DNA of 64,000 bases from Chloroflexota bacterium (GCA_011523615.1 WTGJ01000027.1:230921-294920), one strand, 5' to 3'. Counted from the first letter of the stretch, positions 53,422 to 63,013 are shown. Notes: generated by a model from the sequence alone, not told the origin. Translations and numbers: made by a program.

Positions 53422-55227
53422 ATGGGTTTCATCATGGATGGGCTGGATGCCGAAGAATATGACCGCCGCTACAACGATCGCGAGTTGATCCGACGCATCC
53501 TTGGCTATTTCTTCCCCGAAAGCCGCCGGATGATCATTGCCTCGGTCATGGTGATTGGTTTCACCATCGCGGGTGCGTTGTTGCCGGTGATCATTTCCCG
53601 CGTCCTGGATGACATTCAGGCGGATATTCAGACCAATGTGGTGTGGCTGAGCACGCTCATTTTGATCCTGGTGGGTGTGATGAGTTGGGCATTCCGTGGC
53701 TTACGTTCCTGGCTGGTGCATATTTCAGTGGGCAACGTGACGCTCCAGTTGCGTGACGATGTATTCCGGGCGGTCATGAAACGAGACTTGTCCTTTTATG
53801 ACGAGGTGCCCACGGGAAAGGTGGTCAGCCGAGTCGCATCAGATACGCAGGCCTTCTCCAGCGTTGTGACGTTGTCGGTGGAGTTGCTGGCGCAGACATT
53901 GTATGTGGTGATGCTCGTGGGGATTCTCTTCTCGGTCCATTTGGAATTGACCTTGTACACGATTGCCCTCATGCCTCTCATCCTGGGGGTCTCTTGGGGT
54001 TTCCGCCTCATCGCCAGGAAAACCGTCACCCAATCTCGTCGCATCAACGCAGAAGTGAACCAGCACATTCAGGAAACGGTGAATGGCATCCGCGTGATCA
54101 AGACGTTCCGTCAGGAGAATGCGATCTACGAGGAATTCCTCGCTGTCAATCGAAGATCTTTCCTCATCAATCTGCGCAATGGTTTCGTCTTCAGCAGCAT
54201 TTTCCCCATTTTAATCACCATCGCTGGTCTGGGGACGGCCATGATCGTCTATGCGGGTGGTCTGGCCGCCCAGGCTGGATCGTTAACCACGGGGGAATGG
54301 TATCTGTTCATTCAGGCCATCAATGCTTTTTGGTTTCCTTTGACGAGCATTGCTTCGTTCTGGAGCCAATTTCAATTGGGTCTGGCCGCCAGCGAGCGTG
54401 TCTTCGCCCTCATCGATGCTGAACCCAAAGTCAAGCAGACCGATTCGCTGCGGCTCCAACAATTTCAAGGGCAAATTCGCTTTGAGCAGGTCGATTTCGC
54501 CTATCTTGAGCAAGAGCCGGTGTTGCAAGATTTTTCACTGACCATTGCAGCGGGCGAGACCTTGGCCCTGGTGGGACATACGGGTTCTGGCAAGTCCAGC
54601 ATTGGCAAACTCGTCGCTCGCTTCTATGAATTCCAGGGCGGAAGCATATTCATTGATGGCACAGATATCCGCAGCTTGGATTTGGAACACTATCGCTCCC
54701 AGCTCGGCATCGTCACACAAACGCCATTCTTATTCAGCGGATCCGTGCGCGATAACATTCGCTACGGCCAGCCGAATGCAGCGGATGCGGAAGTGGAACG
54801 GATCGCCAATCTGGTCGGCAATGGAGATTGGATCCGTACCTTGAGTGATGGTTTGGCTACAGAAGTCGGCGAGCGGGGCAGCCACATTTCCATGGGGCAA
54901 CGGCAGCTGGTCGCTCTGGCACGGGTGTTGCTGCAGAACCCAAAAATCGTCATCCTGGATGAAGCCACCGCAAACGTAGACCCACTCACCGAGACGCTGA
55001 TCCAGGAAGGTTTGGAGACAGTGATGGCAGATCGAACGGCAATTGTGATCGCTCATCGCCTCTCGACCATCAAGAATTCAGACCGCATCATCGTCTTGCG
55101 CGAAGGCGAAATCATCGAGACGGGAGATCACGAAGATTTGCTTGCCGCTCAAGGCCACTATGCCGAGTTGTACAATACCTATTTTCGCCATCAATCCTTG
55201 GAATACATCCACAGCGTCGTGGTTTGA
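53422..55227 (+). CDS. ABC exporter half-transporter (subunit 2, catalytic Walker B)
   Basis: 601 residues: N-terminal cytoplasmic stretch, six membrane helices (about 35-330), ATPase domain with Walker A GHTGSGKSSIG, Walker B VILDEATANVDPLT (catalytic Glu present), H-loop IAHRLSTI, but signature HISMGQRQLVALAR in place of LSGGQ. It therefore supplies the active Walker B opposite the LSGGQ of subunit 1, and the degenerate signature opposite the Asp site. AGGAG lies just before the ATG, 9 bp after the first subunit. Confidence 0.94.
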   Translation: MGFIMDGLDAEEYDRRYNDRELIRRILGYFFPESRRMIIASVMVIGFTIAGALLPVIISRVLDDIQADIQTNVVWLSTLILILVGVMSWAFRGLRSWLVHISVGNVTLQLRDDVFRAVMKRDLSFYDEVPTGKVVSRVASDTQAFSSVVTLSVELLAQTLYVVMLVGILFSVHLELTLYTIALMPLILGVSWGFRLIARKTVTQSRRINAEVNQHIQETVNGIRVIKTFRQENAIYEEFLAVNRRSFLINLRNGFVFSSIFPILITIAGLGTAMIVYAGGLAAQAGSLTTGEWYLFIQAINAFWFPLTSIASFWSQFQLGLAASERVFALIDAEPKVKQTDSLRLQQFQGQIRFEQVDFAYLEQEPVLQDFSLTIAAGETLALVGHTGSGKSSIGKLVARFYEFQGGSIFIDGTDIRSLDLEHYRSQLGIVTQTPFLFSGSVRDNIRYGQPNAADAEVERIANLVGNGDWIRTLSDGLATEVGERGSHISMGQRQLVALARVLLQNPKIVILDEATANVDPLTETLIQEGLETVMADRTAIVIAHRLSTIKNSDRIIVLREGEIIETGDHEDLLAAQGHYAELYNTYFRHQSLEYIHSVVV

Positions 55228-55321
55228 GGTTTTCTGCAGGATACATTGCTGGCAAGAGCGCAATGGGCTTGCTTCGTTAACGCGGCAATCAGAAACTCAA
55301 TGCAAGGTGGACTAGGCGCTT

Positions 55322-55364
55322 GAAAAGAAAAACGGGATGGTGGCTGATTTCTCTCACCATCCCG
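55322..55364 (-). terminator. intrinsic terminator of the family-5 binding-protein gene
   Basis: CGGGATGGTG (55333-55342) pairs perfectly with CACCATCCCG (55355-55364); on the minus strand TTTTTCTTTTC follows. It lies 41 bp after the stop at 55405. Confidence 0.9.
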
Positions 55365-55404
55365 TGATTCAGTGGTTCCTGCTTCTTGAAGGTGATTGCT
55401 GTAT

Positions 55405-57066
55405 CTACTGATCCACTGTCCAAGTTTGCAGCCATTCCAGATAACCATAGAAGGCCCAGGCCGCGCCCGGAACGAAATTCCCGACGTGGTTGGCGGCCAA
55501 CTGATAGAAACTGGGTGAAAGGGTGAAATGGATGGCGACGTCTTCGTAGAGGATTTGCTGCAACTCGTGGTAGACCTCGGCACGAGCAGCATTGTCGCAA
55601 CCGGGCACTCTTACACCGGCGTCGATCAGCTCATCGGTACGCAAATTGATGTATGAACTCACATTGTTGCCGCTGCCGGGTACATCATTGCTGCTGCGAA
55701 CCAGCGTGGTGAATTGATCCGGATCGGGGGCGCTGGGGACCGTGAAGCTGATCGGCGTCACATCAAAGCGTTGCCCACGGAATACATCATTGAGGTAGGT
55801 GCTCCACTCCACTTTCTCGACATTCACCTGGAAGCCGATTTGACTCAATTGATCTTGCATGATGATGGATGTGGTCTCGAAATAATTGACGATGTCTGAG
55901 TAGCTGACGGTGAATTCGAGCAACTGGCCATCTTTTTCACGGACGCCATCGCCATCGCTATCCACCCAGCCGGATTCTTCGAGCAACGTCATCGCCGCAT
56001 CCGGGTCGTAAGGATAGGGTTCGATGTCTGCGTTGAAGGCCCAGCTCGCCGCCGGCGCAACGACGCTGAGGGCGCGGGTTGCGCCATTCTCGCCGAGCGT
56101 CGCCATGATGTCTTCCACGCTGAAGCCCATGGCGATGGCTTTGCGGACGTTGATATCGGTGAAGATGGGGTGCGGATCTTGTTCAATCAGATTGCCCCCG
56201 TCATCATAGGCGGGTTGCGGGTTTTCCGGATCGGCCCAGTTGATCAACACGAAGCCCAGTGAGTTGGCGGGGAAGAACTGAACTTGCAATTCATCCCGCG
56301 CGTTTTGGCTGAGTTGTTGGAAAATATCCCCCTGCATATTGGCGTAATCGATCTCGCCAGCCTCGATGGCCAATAGCATGAGTTCGTTGTTTTCCAGGAC
56401 GTGATTGATGAGGGTCGCTACACCGGGCGGACCTTCATAGTAATCCGGATTGGCGCGATATCGTTGGAACGAATCGGGCACGATCTCTTCCAGAATGAAC
56501 GGGCCGCCGCTGATGTCCGGGAAGGTATTCAGCGGGTTCGTTTCCATATCGCTGAAATCTGCTGCAAAGCGGTGGGAGGGCATGAAGCGGATGCCGAAGA
56601 AATCCCCTAAAGCGGCACAATTGGGTTGATCGAGGACGAGTTCATAGGTCTTGTCATCGATGATGTTGACCGCGACGATGGAATTCACCTCGTCGGTATG
56701 GGGAGAAGGCACCAGATCAGATTGGATGGCATCGATCACGAATTTGATGTCGGCGGATGAGATGGGAACGCCGTCACTCCAATTGGCGTCTTCGCGGATG
56801 TGGAAGGTGTAGGTGAGGCCATCCTCAGAAATCTCCCAACTGGTCAAAGAGGGCACCCATTCACTGGTGAACGGGTCTGGGCGGAATGCAGAGGGCCATA
56901 ACAGCGCATAGGCGCCAAATGACGCTCCATCTGAATTCAGGATGAAATTGTAGGTGGAAACGTTGCCCAATCCCCGCACATTCAACGTTCCTTCCTGAGC
57001 GTAGGTCAAAACAGGAAGGCCGACGATGAAGAGGAAGAGCAACAACAGGCAAATCGTACGTCTCAT
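55405..57066 (-). CDS. ABC transporter substrate-binding protein, family 5 (orphan)
   Basis: 553 residues. Signal peptide MRRTICLLLLFLFIVGLPVLT, type I site near TYA-QE, no lipobox. Family-5 blocks: SLTSWEISEDGLTYTFHIRE, NWSDGVPISSADIKFVIDA, and PYDPDAAMTLLEESGWVD near 320. The C-lobe ends HVGNFVPGAAWAFYGYLEW. It is clearly paralogous to the divergent gene at 57.3 kb. No permease or ATPase gene adjoins; it may serve a transporter elsewhere, such as the DppBC-like pair at 17-19 kb, or act as a stand-alone binding protein. Confidence 0.93.
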   Translation of the reverse strand: MRRTICLLLLFLFIVGLPVLTYAQEGTLNVRGLGNVSTYNFILNSDGASFGAYALLWPSAFRPDPFTSEWVPSLTSWEISEDGLTYTFHIREDANWSDGVPISSADIKFVIDAIQSDLVPSPHTDEVNSIVAVNIIDDKTYELVLDQPNCAALGDFFGIRFMPSHRFAADFSDMETNPLNTFPDISGGPFILEEIVPDSFQRYRANPDYYEGPPGVATLINHVLENNELMLLAIEAGEIDYANMQGDIFQQLSQNARDELQVQFFPANSLGFVLINWADPENPQPAYDDGGNLIEQDPHPIFTDINVRKAIAMGFSVEDIMATLGENGATRALSVVAPAASWAFNADIEPYPYDPDAAMTLLEESGWVDSDGDGVREKDGQLLEFTVSYSDIVNYFETTSIIMQDQLSQIGFQVNVEKVEWSTYLNDVFRGQRFDVTPISFTVPSAPDPDQFTTLVRSSNDVPGSGNNVSSYINLRTDELIDAGVRVPGCDNAARAEVYHELQQILYEDVAIHFTLSPSFYQLAANHVGNFVPGAAWAFYGYLEWLQTWTVDQ

Positions 57067-57095
57067 GATCTTGCTCCTAACATGAACTTGGGAAC

Positions 57096-57123
57096 ATCAT
57101 AGCAAATCATGCCCATCCAGCAA
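57096..57123 (-). promoter_or_regulatory. promoter of the 55.4-57.1 kb binding-protein gene
   Basis: Minus strand -35 TTGCTG (57123-57118), 16-nt spacer, extended -10 TGC-TATGAT (-10 at 57101-57096), 29 nt before the ATG. Confidence 0.65.
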
Positions 57124-57198
57124 AGATGGCAGCAGGTGATGCGCCATATTCAGAATATCGAACTCGGTTTCTGCCACCGCTGGGTTTGCAGGTAGGCT

Positions 57199-57227
57199 TT
57201 GCCGAACCGCAGGGGATTCGTTACAAT
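57199..57227 (+). promoter_or_regulatory. promoter of the 57.3-58.9 kb binding-protein gene
   Basis: -35 TTGCCG (57199-57204), 17-nt spacer, -10 TACAAT (57222-57227), 41 nt before the ATG at 57269. Between this and the divergent promoter lie about 75 bp in which I see no clear operator. Confidence 0.65.
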
Positions 57228-57268
57228 CCATCCGCGAAATTTTGCACGAATGCAATAAGGGGGAAAAA

Positions 57269-58912
57269 ATGGTAAGAAAATTGTTTTATCTGTGCTTGCT
57301 TGGCTTGGTCATCCTGCCGCTGGCTCAGACAGCAGCACAGGAGGATACCATCCGAGTCCGCAACATCGGCAACGTCTCCACCTTCAATGATTTGTTCATC
57401 ACCGATGGAGCATCGAATTCCGCCGCGGGTTTGGTCTGGCCCATGCCCATCAACGTAGATCGTTTCAGCGGTCTGCCCATTCCGGGTTTGACATCCTGGG
57501 AAATCTCTGATGACAGTTTGACCTATACCTTCACCATCCGCGACGACGCCAATTGGAGCGATGGCGTCCCGATCACTTCAGCGGATGCCAAGTTCGTCTA
57601 TGAAGCGGCAGTCAATCCGGATGTCGGTTCCACCATCGGCAGTCGTTTCCAGAACTTTGCTCAGGTCAACATCATCGACGAGAAAACGTACGAAGTGGTT
57701 TTGAAATCGGCGGATTGCTCCATTTTCACCTCGTTCAATTCGCTGCGTTTCTTGCCTTCACATCTTTATGCAGCGGATTTCAGCGACATCCAATCCAATG
57801 AGAACAACCAATTCCCGACGGTGAGTGGTGGGCCCTACATCCTGGAAGAAATCGAACCGGGCAGCTTCCAGCGTTTCCGCGCCAACCCGACCTATTGGGC
57901 GGGAGAACCCAACATCGAAAATTGGGTCTATCTGGTGATTGAAGATCCTGCGCTGTTGGTTCAGGCATTGGCCGGCGGTGAAGTGGATTACAGCAATGTG
58001 GATGCCAGCCAGAAGGTTGAGCTGGATTTCCACGATCATCTCACCATCCACGCTTTCCCGGTGAACAGTGTGGGTTTGTTCATCATGAATTGGGTGGATG
58101 AAACACAACCGGTCGCCGCCTATGACGAGAACGGCAACCTCATTGAGCAAGAACCGCATCGCCTGTTTGGTGATGTCCGAGTCCGCCAGGCGGTAGCGAT
58201 GGGTTACAGCAAAGATGACGTCATCGCCACGCTCGGTGAAGATGGCGGTACCCGCCTTTCCAGCTCCGTGGTGCCGGCCATTGAGTGGGCGTACAACGCC
58301 GATATTGAACCCTGGCCCTACGATCCCGAAGCGGCGATGGCGCTGCTGGAAGAAGCGGGCTGGGTGGATGAAGATGGCGATGGCGTGCGAGAAAAAGATG
58401 GCGTCCGCGCTTCCTTCACGATCAGTTACAGTCCGTTGATCAACTATTTTGAGACCACAGCGCTGGTCGCGCAGGACCAATTGAGTCAGGTCGGCTTTGA
58501 AGTGAGCGTAGAGAACCTGGAATGGGCGACCTACTTGAATGATGTCTTGCTGGCCCAGAAATTCGACGCTTCTGTGGTGAGTTGGGGTGGTGGCTCTCCA
58601 CCAGATCCCACCAGCACGGAAGACATCATGCGCAGCACCAATGACGTACCCGGCGCGTTCAACGTGGCCTCTTATGTCAACCCTTATCTGGATGAATTGT
58701 TCACGCAGGGACGGACGGTATCCGGTTGTGCGCCAGAAGACCGCGTGCCGATCTACAACGAAGTCCAGCAGATCCAGCATGACGAATTGCCCTATGAATT
58801 CACCCTATCCCCCACCGCTTTCCATGTCGTGAACAATCGGGTGGGCAACTTCAATCCGGGTCCATGGTGGATCGTGTATGACGCCGCACATGAATATACT
58901 TTTGGTGAGTAG
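57269..58912 (+). CDS. ABC transporter substrate-binding protein, family 5 (orphan paralogue)
   Basis: 547 residues from ATG 57269, preceded by AAGGGGG. Signal peptide MVRKLFYLCLLGLVILPLA, type I site near TAA-QE, no lipobox. Shares long runs with the divergent gene: GLTSWEISDDSLTYTFTIRD, NWSDGVPITSADAKFVYEA, WVDEDGDGVREKDG. The pair therefore comes from an inverted duplication. The strong plus-strand terminator directly after it ends in the next gene's 3' region. Ligand unknown; peptides or sugars are usual. Confidence 0.93.
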   Translation: MVRKLFYLCLLGLVILPLAQTAAQEDTIRVRNIGNVSTFNDLFITDGASNSAAGLVWPMPINVDRFSGLPIPGLTSWEISDDSLTYTFTIRDDANWSDGVPITSADAKFVYEAAVNPDVGSTIGSRFQNFAQVNIIDEKTYEVVLKSADCSIFTSFNSLRFLPSHLYAADFSDIQSNENNQFPTVSGGPYILEEIEPGSFQRFRANPTYWAGEPNIENWVYLVIEDPALLVQALAGGEVDYSNVDASQKVELDFHDHLTIHAFPVNSVGLFIMNWVDETQPVAAYDENGNLIEQEPHRLFGDVRVRQAVAMGYSKDDVIATLGEDGGTRLSSSVVPAIEWAYNADIEPWPYDPEAAMALLEEAGWVDEDGDGVREKDGVRASFTISYSPLINYFETTALVAQDQLSQVGFEVSVENLEWATYLNDVLLAQKFDASVVSWGGGSPPDPTSTEDIMRSTNDVPGAFNVASYVNPYLDELFTQGRTVSGCAPEDRVPIYNEVQQIQHDELPYEFTLSPTAFHVVNNRVGNFNPGPWWIVYDAAHEYTFGE

Positions 58913-58945
58913 GATCTAGCGCTCACCCTTTTCAGCGGAATCGCA

Positions 58946-58976
58946 AGCGCCTCACTGTCTGAGTGGGGCGCTTTTT
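58946..58976 (+). terminator. intrinsic terminator of the 57.3-58.9 kb gene, overlapping the convergent gene end
   Basis: AGCGCCTCACT (58946-58956) pairs with AGTGGGGCGCT (58962-58972), one G-U, then a T-run to 58976. It overlaps the stop codon and last codons of the convergent dehydrogenase gene. Confidence 0.85.
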
Positions 58977-60133
58977 GGTGGAGCGTTGGGTTCAAACACG
59001 ACTTTCATGCTTTTTGCGCTCAGGGCAGTTTCCATGGCGAGCTCCGCTTGCTCCAAAGCGAAGCGATGGCTGATGAACTCCGCGAAGGGGAAGCGCTCAC
59101 GATTTCTCAGGAGCAATTCCATGCTTTTCTCGTAAGCCGTGAACGGGTGGTTGCTCAGACCGATCATGCGTATCGATTTGCTCACGACGTGGTGGAAGTT
59201 AAAGGGGATGCTGCCTTTGTCTACGAAGAGACCTTCGAGGAGGTACATGCCGCCGCGGCGGAGGGCAGCGACACCATCGTGGATGGCCGCCGGTTCTCCG
59301 GTGCATTCCACCACCAAATCCACGCCTCGCCCCGCGGTATTCGCCAGGATGAAATCGCTGTGTTCTTCGGGTGAATGCTGGGTGATATCCAGTGTCGTAT
59401 CGGCGCCAAATCGGCGGGCCAGCGCCAGTCGCTCCTCACTCAGGTCACTCACGAGGATCAAACCAGCGCCCATGATCCTTGCCTTGATCACATGGCAGAT
59501 GCCCAAAGGGCCTGCCCCCTGAATCAAGACGCTCGCGCCGCTGACGAATCCCTCGCTCGCCAAGGTGGAAAACTCCTTGGCTTTGTCTAAGGCGTAGGTA
59601 CAGGCCATCAATTCCGTCATCACGGCCAATTCGGCAGGCATTTCATCGGGCACGCGATAAACAAACGTTTCCGGTAAGAGGCGCATGTATTCCGCCCAAC
59701 CGCCGAGCAATGGTTCTTCGGTAGCGCGAAACGAATTGCCGTAGCCACGCCAATGTTCGCACCAGGAGTAACCATGGATGTGTCGGCAGGCGGGGCATTT
59801 GCCACAAACCAGGTCGGGGCACATCGTCACCCGATCGCCAACTTGCAGAGGCTTTCCGTAAAAATCGACCGCCTGATTCGTTTCCACGATGATGCCGACG
59901 TTTTCATGCCCCGGGATCAACGGAAAGGGACTGCTTTGCTCGCTCAAGGTTCCGGCATATTGAGTGGTTTCACCACGGTAAGTATGCTTGTCCGTCCCAC
60001 AGATTCCGCTCAGTTCAATCTGCATGATCGCTTCGCCGCAATCGAGTTTGGGCCAGGGATATTCACGGAGCGCCAGCTCGCCAGGCCCGAGCATGGTTAC
60101 CGCGCGCACGAAATCCGGCCGTTCAGCTGGCAT
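58952..60133 (-). CDS. zinc-dependent medium-chain alcohol dehydrogenase
   Basis: About 393 residues from ATG 60133 (MPAERPDFVRAVTML); in-frame ATGs further upstream give a poorly conserved extension and no start has a clear ribosome site. Catalytic zinc: Cys in ELSGICGTDKHTYRG and His/Glu in IPGHENVG. Structural zinc: CGKCPACRHIHGYSWC. NAD(P)-binding glycines are in IQGAGPLGICHVIKARIMGAG near 195. Resembles the threonine/sorbitol-dehydrogenase branch; the substrate (sugar alcohol, amino alcohol or other) cannot be assigned. Monocistronic. Confidence 0.9.
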   Translation of the reverse strand: MPAERPDFVRAVTMLGPGELALREYPWPKLDCGEAIMQIELSGICGTDKHTYRGETTQYAGTLSEQSSPFPLIPGHENVGIIVETNQAVDFYGKPLQVGDRVTMCPDLVCGKCPACRHIHGYSWCEHWRGYGNSFRATEEPLLGGWAEYMRLLPETFVYRVPDEMPAELAVMTELMACTYALDKAKEFSTLASEGFVSGASVLIQGAGPLGICHVIKARIMGAGLILVSDLSEERLALARRFGADTTLDITQHSPEEHSDFILANTAGRGVDLVVECTGEPAAIHDGVAALRRGGMYLLEGLFVDKGSIPFNFHHVVSKSIRMIGLSNHPFTAYEKSMELLLRNRERFPFAEFISHRFALEQAELAMETALSAKSMKVVFEPNAPPKSAPLRQ

Positions 60134-60401
60134 GAAGGAGGGAAACGACGGTTGAATGACTTGGGCTTTGCACGATTTAACTATCATCCTTGCGCTGGTG
60201 GAACGAATCGGGTTGCAAGCACCGTGCATGATACCGTACAAAGGCTGGCAAGCCTAAGCAGGAGACGGGAAGCGAAGACCCATGGACGGAGCAACGATGC
60301 CACGCCCACCACCGCTAGAATTCCCGATCTAGTGCCTTTGTTCTGATTCGGCTTTGCAAAGTTGGTGATTTGCCGGTTAAGCTGCAAATGGCCAAGAATG
60401 G

Positions 60402-61028
60402 ATGAGGCGAAAAAAATCAATTATGGAATATCGCAGGCCAGCAGCCGAGGCGACCATAGAGCAGGTGGTGTTGGGGTCTCGCTTCGTCGCCCGGGCTTCA
60501 CGAGCCGAGGATGTTCCGTCCGTTCGCGATCAATTGAAAACGATCCAAGAAGCGCTGCCTGGCGCCCATCATCACGCGTACGCATTTCGGGTGGGCTACG
60601 GCGCCAGCGTGGTGGAAGGGAAAAGTGATGCTGGGGAACCCAAAGGTACGGCCGGCCAGCCGATACTCTCGTTCATCCGTGGCAGTGATCTGGGTGATCT
60701 CCTCGTTGTGGTCAGCCGCTATTTTGGTGGCCGCAAGCTCGGAACCGGGGGCTTGGTGCGCGCCTATGGTGGCGCTGCTCGGGAGGTCATCGAGAGTCTC
60801 CAGTGGGAATGGCGCGTGGAAAAAACGCAGCTATCCTTGAGCGTTCCCTATCCTTTCCTGTCTCGCGTCCGTCATCTGATGCAGGCCTACGATATCCAGG
60901 AAGTCGCCAGTCAGTATCAGGCGGATGCTCTTTTGGTGGTTGCGATTGCCACCAAAGAGCGGCATCATTTTCAAAATGCCATCACCGAATTGAGTGCTGG
61001 CTTGATCGCAATACAAGCCACTGATTGA
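60402..61028 (+). CDS. YigZ/IMPACT-family protein
   Basis: 208 residues (201 if ATG 60423 is used). N-terminal UPF0029 domain: SRFVARASRA, GAHHHAYAFRVG, then the signature SDAGEPKGTAGQPIL (about 73-87), VVVSRYFGGRKLGTGGLVRAYGGAA. A C-terminal DUF1949 ferredoxin-like domain follows from about 135. Relatives bind ribosome- or GCN1-linked partners in eukaryotes; the bacterial role is unsettled. Divergent from the dehydrogenase, convergent with the repeat-protein gene. Confidence 0.92.
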   Translation: MRRKKSIMEYRRPAAEATIEQVVLGSRFVARASRAEDVPSVRDQLKTIQEALPGAHHHAYAFRVGYGASVVEGKSDAGEPKGTAGQPILSFIRGSDLGDLLVVVSRYFGGRKLGTGGLVRAYGGAAREVIESLQWEWRVEKTQLSLSVPYPFLSRVRHLMQAYDIQEVASQYQADALLVVAIATKERHHFQNAITELSAGLIAIQATD

Positions 61029-61036
61029 ACTGCGCC

Positions 61037-63013
61037 TCATTCAGTGGCCCGTCGGGCGATGAAAGCCTTGAGTTGATTCACGGAAGGGTGTCGTTCATCC
61101 AGGCTCTCGGCGCGAACCATATATTTCTTCGCCAATTCTTCTTCCTCCTGCAGCAGATGATATGTGGCCTGTTGGACGAGCAGGGACACGTTCAACGGGT
61201 CCAGGCTCAGACCCTTTTCGAGAAAGCGAAAGGCCATTTCCGTTTGCTTCATGCGCCAGGATGTCAGGCTCAAGTGGTGCAGGAGATCGGGTTCATCCGC
61301 GATGAATTCATTGGCTTCCAGCAAGATTTCCAGCGCAGAGTCCAAATCATTGTGGATCTGGTAACCGGTGGCGAGCATCAAATACAACTGCAACTGGTGA
61401 GGTGCCCATTCCAAATTTTCCTCCAGGAAAACGAGGTCGCTTTCTCGAATGGCTCCCCGCTGAAGTTCAGCAGAGATCTCTCCCAGGCGAAACTCAAATT
61501 CTGGATCTCGGGCAACCAACAGCAATGGCTCGGTGAGGTTTTGATATTCTAGGGTCTGAGCTTCCGGCAGCGACATCAATGATTCCAGCTCGAGCAGAGC
61601 AGCGGCATGCTCGTTCCAATACAGTAAGTATTGCGCATACAGGCAACGCAACTCGATGGATGTGGGAAAGCGCGCGCACGCGATTTTCAGGATCTCCCGG
61701 CCAATTTCACCATCCCCTTCGAAAGTCTGCAATTCTTCGATCAGTTGCCGCAACTCATCCAGGGCAGCGGGTTCATTGGCCAGTTCCGCGAATCCATCCC
61801 AAAATTCAGCCGGATCCAATTCCAGCTGTAGGAGAAGGCTTTCGCATTTGGCAGCATAATTCTGCGGCCGACTCGCCAGTTCCAGCTGAAATGCTGCCAT
61901 TGCTTCGCGCAAGACCGCCTCCCCGTCAGCCAGAGTTTTCGTTTGGCCCGTCAAAGGCAAATGCTGGATCTCCACATCGTCATCGTAGATCTTCAGCAGT
62001 AGTCGAGCATATTGCAGGGCAAACTCGTGTGGTTCATCACACGTTTCGATGGCCCGTTGCAGGACTTCACACGCCTCCGGCAAGCGATGCGCGCGGGCAT
62101 ACAAGTCTGCCAGATTTTGCACGGCATGTACACTCGCTCCGCTGGATTGAAGGCCATCCTGCAGCTTTTGGATGGCGAATTCTCGCTGCCCAACCTGCGC
62201 CAGATGACGCAGCGCTAAGGCGTACCCGCTGCCGTTCTGCGGCAGGCATTCGAGGATCGCGTCGATCTGGTTCATGGCGATCTCCAGCGTAGGAGCGCCG
62301 GGCAATAATGAGCGAACCAGGGAATGCTGCGCCAACCAGCGGGATAACGGGCAACTGTTTTGCTGGGCCATTTCAATCAGCCGCCCCAATGCTGACTGGA
62401 ATTCATCATCACTCACCGGCGATCCAGCGAGACTCAGAAACAATAGAGTTTCATAATCCCAACTATGTTTGAGATATTCTCTGCGAACCGTTGCCTCATC
62501 CAGAAAATGAGGAAATTCTAGCGGGAATCGCTCGGATGATTGGTCGAAATCGCTCGCCATGCTTGCTGCCAATTGCGGCAGGTGATTCAGCAACTCTGGC
62601 AGAGAATGATGCTGGATTTCCCAATTCTTCGTCGCAACACTCAACGGAATCGTGGCTTGCCAGTGCAAGCGCAGCGCTGAGCGATGCCAATTGATGCGAC
62701 CGGTTAAGCGGGCGGTTTCGCCCAATGCCGGCAATTCGAGCGCCGGTTGGGGGAGCCGATGCACGATCATATCTGCGGTGAGCTCCAGGAGGGCGGTTAC
62801 CGCAAGTGTCAAGCCCTGGGCAAGCGCCTCGTCATCATCCGTTTTCAGGGGGTAGATGGCAAGGCGTGTTTCTGCTCCAGCCGAGACCAGCTCATTCGTG
62901 ATTTGCGCAGCCGAGCCAAAAAAAACGTCCTGCGAACCCTGTGGTGTATTGGCTACTCCCAGGCTGCGCAGGTTTTTTGCCAGGAGTTGGGCGTCGATCG
63001 CTTGCAGTTTCAT
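61037..63013 (-). CDS. large TPR-type repeat protein, function unknown
   Basis: 658 residues, not assigned to a known gene. Residues about 1-150 resemble the TolB-N/FlgO-like domain often found before TPR arrays (LTGRINWHRSALRLHWQATI, then LPELLNHLPQLAASMASDF). The rest is a helical solenoid with TPR-like pairs, clearest at 270-320 (AVQNLADLYARAHRLPEACE) and 520-640 (LMLATGYQIHNDLDSALEI, LLHHLSLTSWRMKQTEMAFR). No membrane segment or signal peptide, so a cytoplasmic scaffold is likely. Its ATG overlaps the sulfoquinovose synthase stop by 4 nt, implying coupled expression with the lipid gene. Confidence 0.8.
   Translation of the reverse strand: MKLQAIDAQLLAKNLRSLGVANTPQGSQDVFFGSAAQITNELVSAGAETRLAIYPLKTDDDEALAQGLTLAVTALLELTADMIVHRLPQPALELPALGETARLTGRINWHRSALRLHWQATIPLSVATKNWEIQHHSLPELLNHLPQLAASMASDFDQSSERFPLEFPHFLDEATVRREYLKHSWDYETLLFLSLAGSPVSDDEFQSALGRLIEMAQQNSCPLSRWLAQHSLVRSLLPGAPTLEIAMNQIDAILECLPQNGSGYALALRHLAQVGQREFAIQKLQDGLQSSGASVHAVQNLADLYARAHRLPEACEVLQRAIETCDEPHEFALQYARLLLKIYDDDVEIQHLPLTGQTKTLADGEAVLREAMAAFQLELASRPQNYAAKCESLLLQLELDPAEFWDGFAELANEPAALDELRQLIEELQTFEGDGEIGREILKIACARFPTSIELRCLYAQYLLYWNEHAAALLELESLMSLPEAQTLEYQNLTEPLLLVARDPEFEFRLGEISAELQRGAIRESDLVFLEENLEWAPHQLQLYLMLATGYQIHNDLDSALEILLEANEFIADEPDLLHHLSLTSWRMKQTEMAFRFLEKGLSLDPLNVSLLVQQATYHLLQEEEELAKKYMVRAESLDERHPSVNQLKAFIARRATE

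Noticed and set aside
57758..58780. 340-codon open frame antisense to the binding-protein gene
   Set aside because: Shadow of a well-supported family-5 binding protein; no plausible product.
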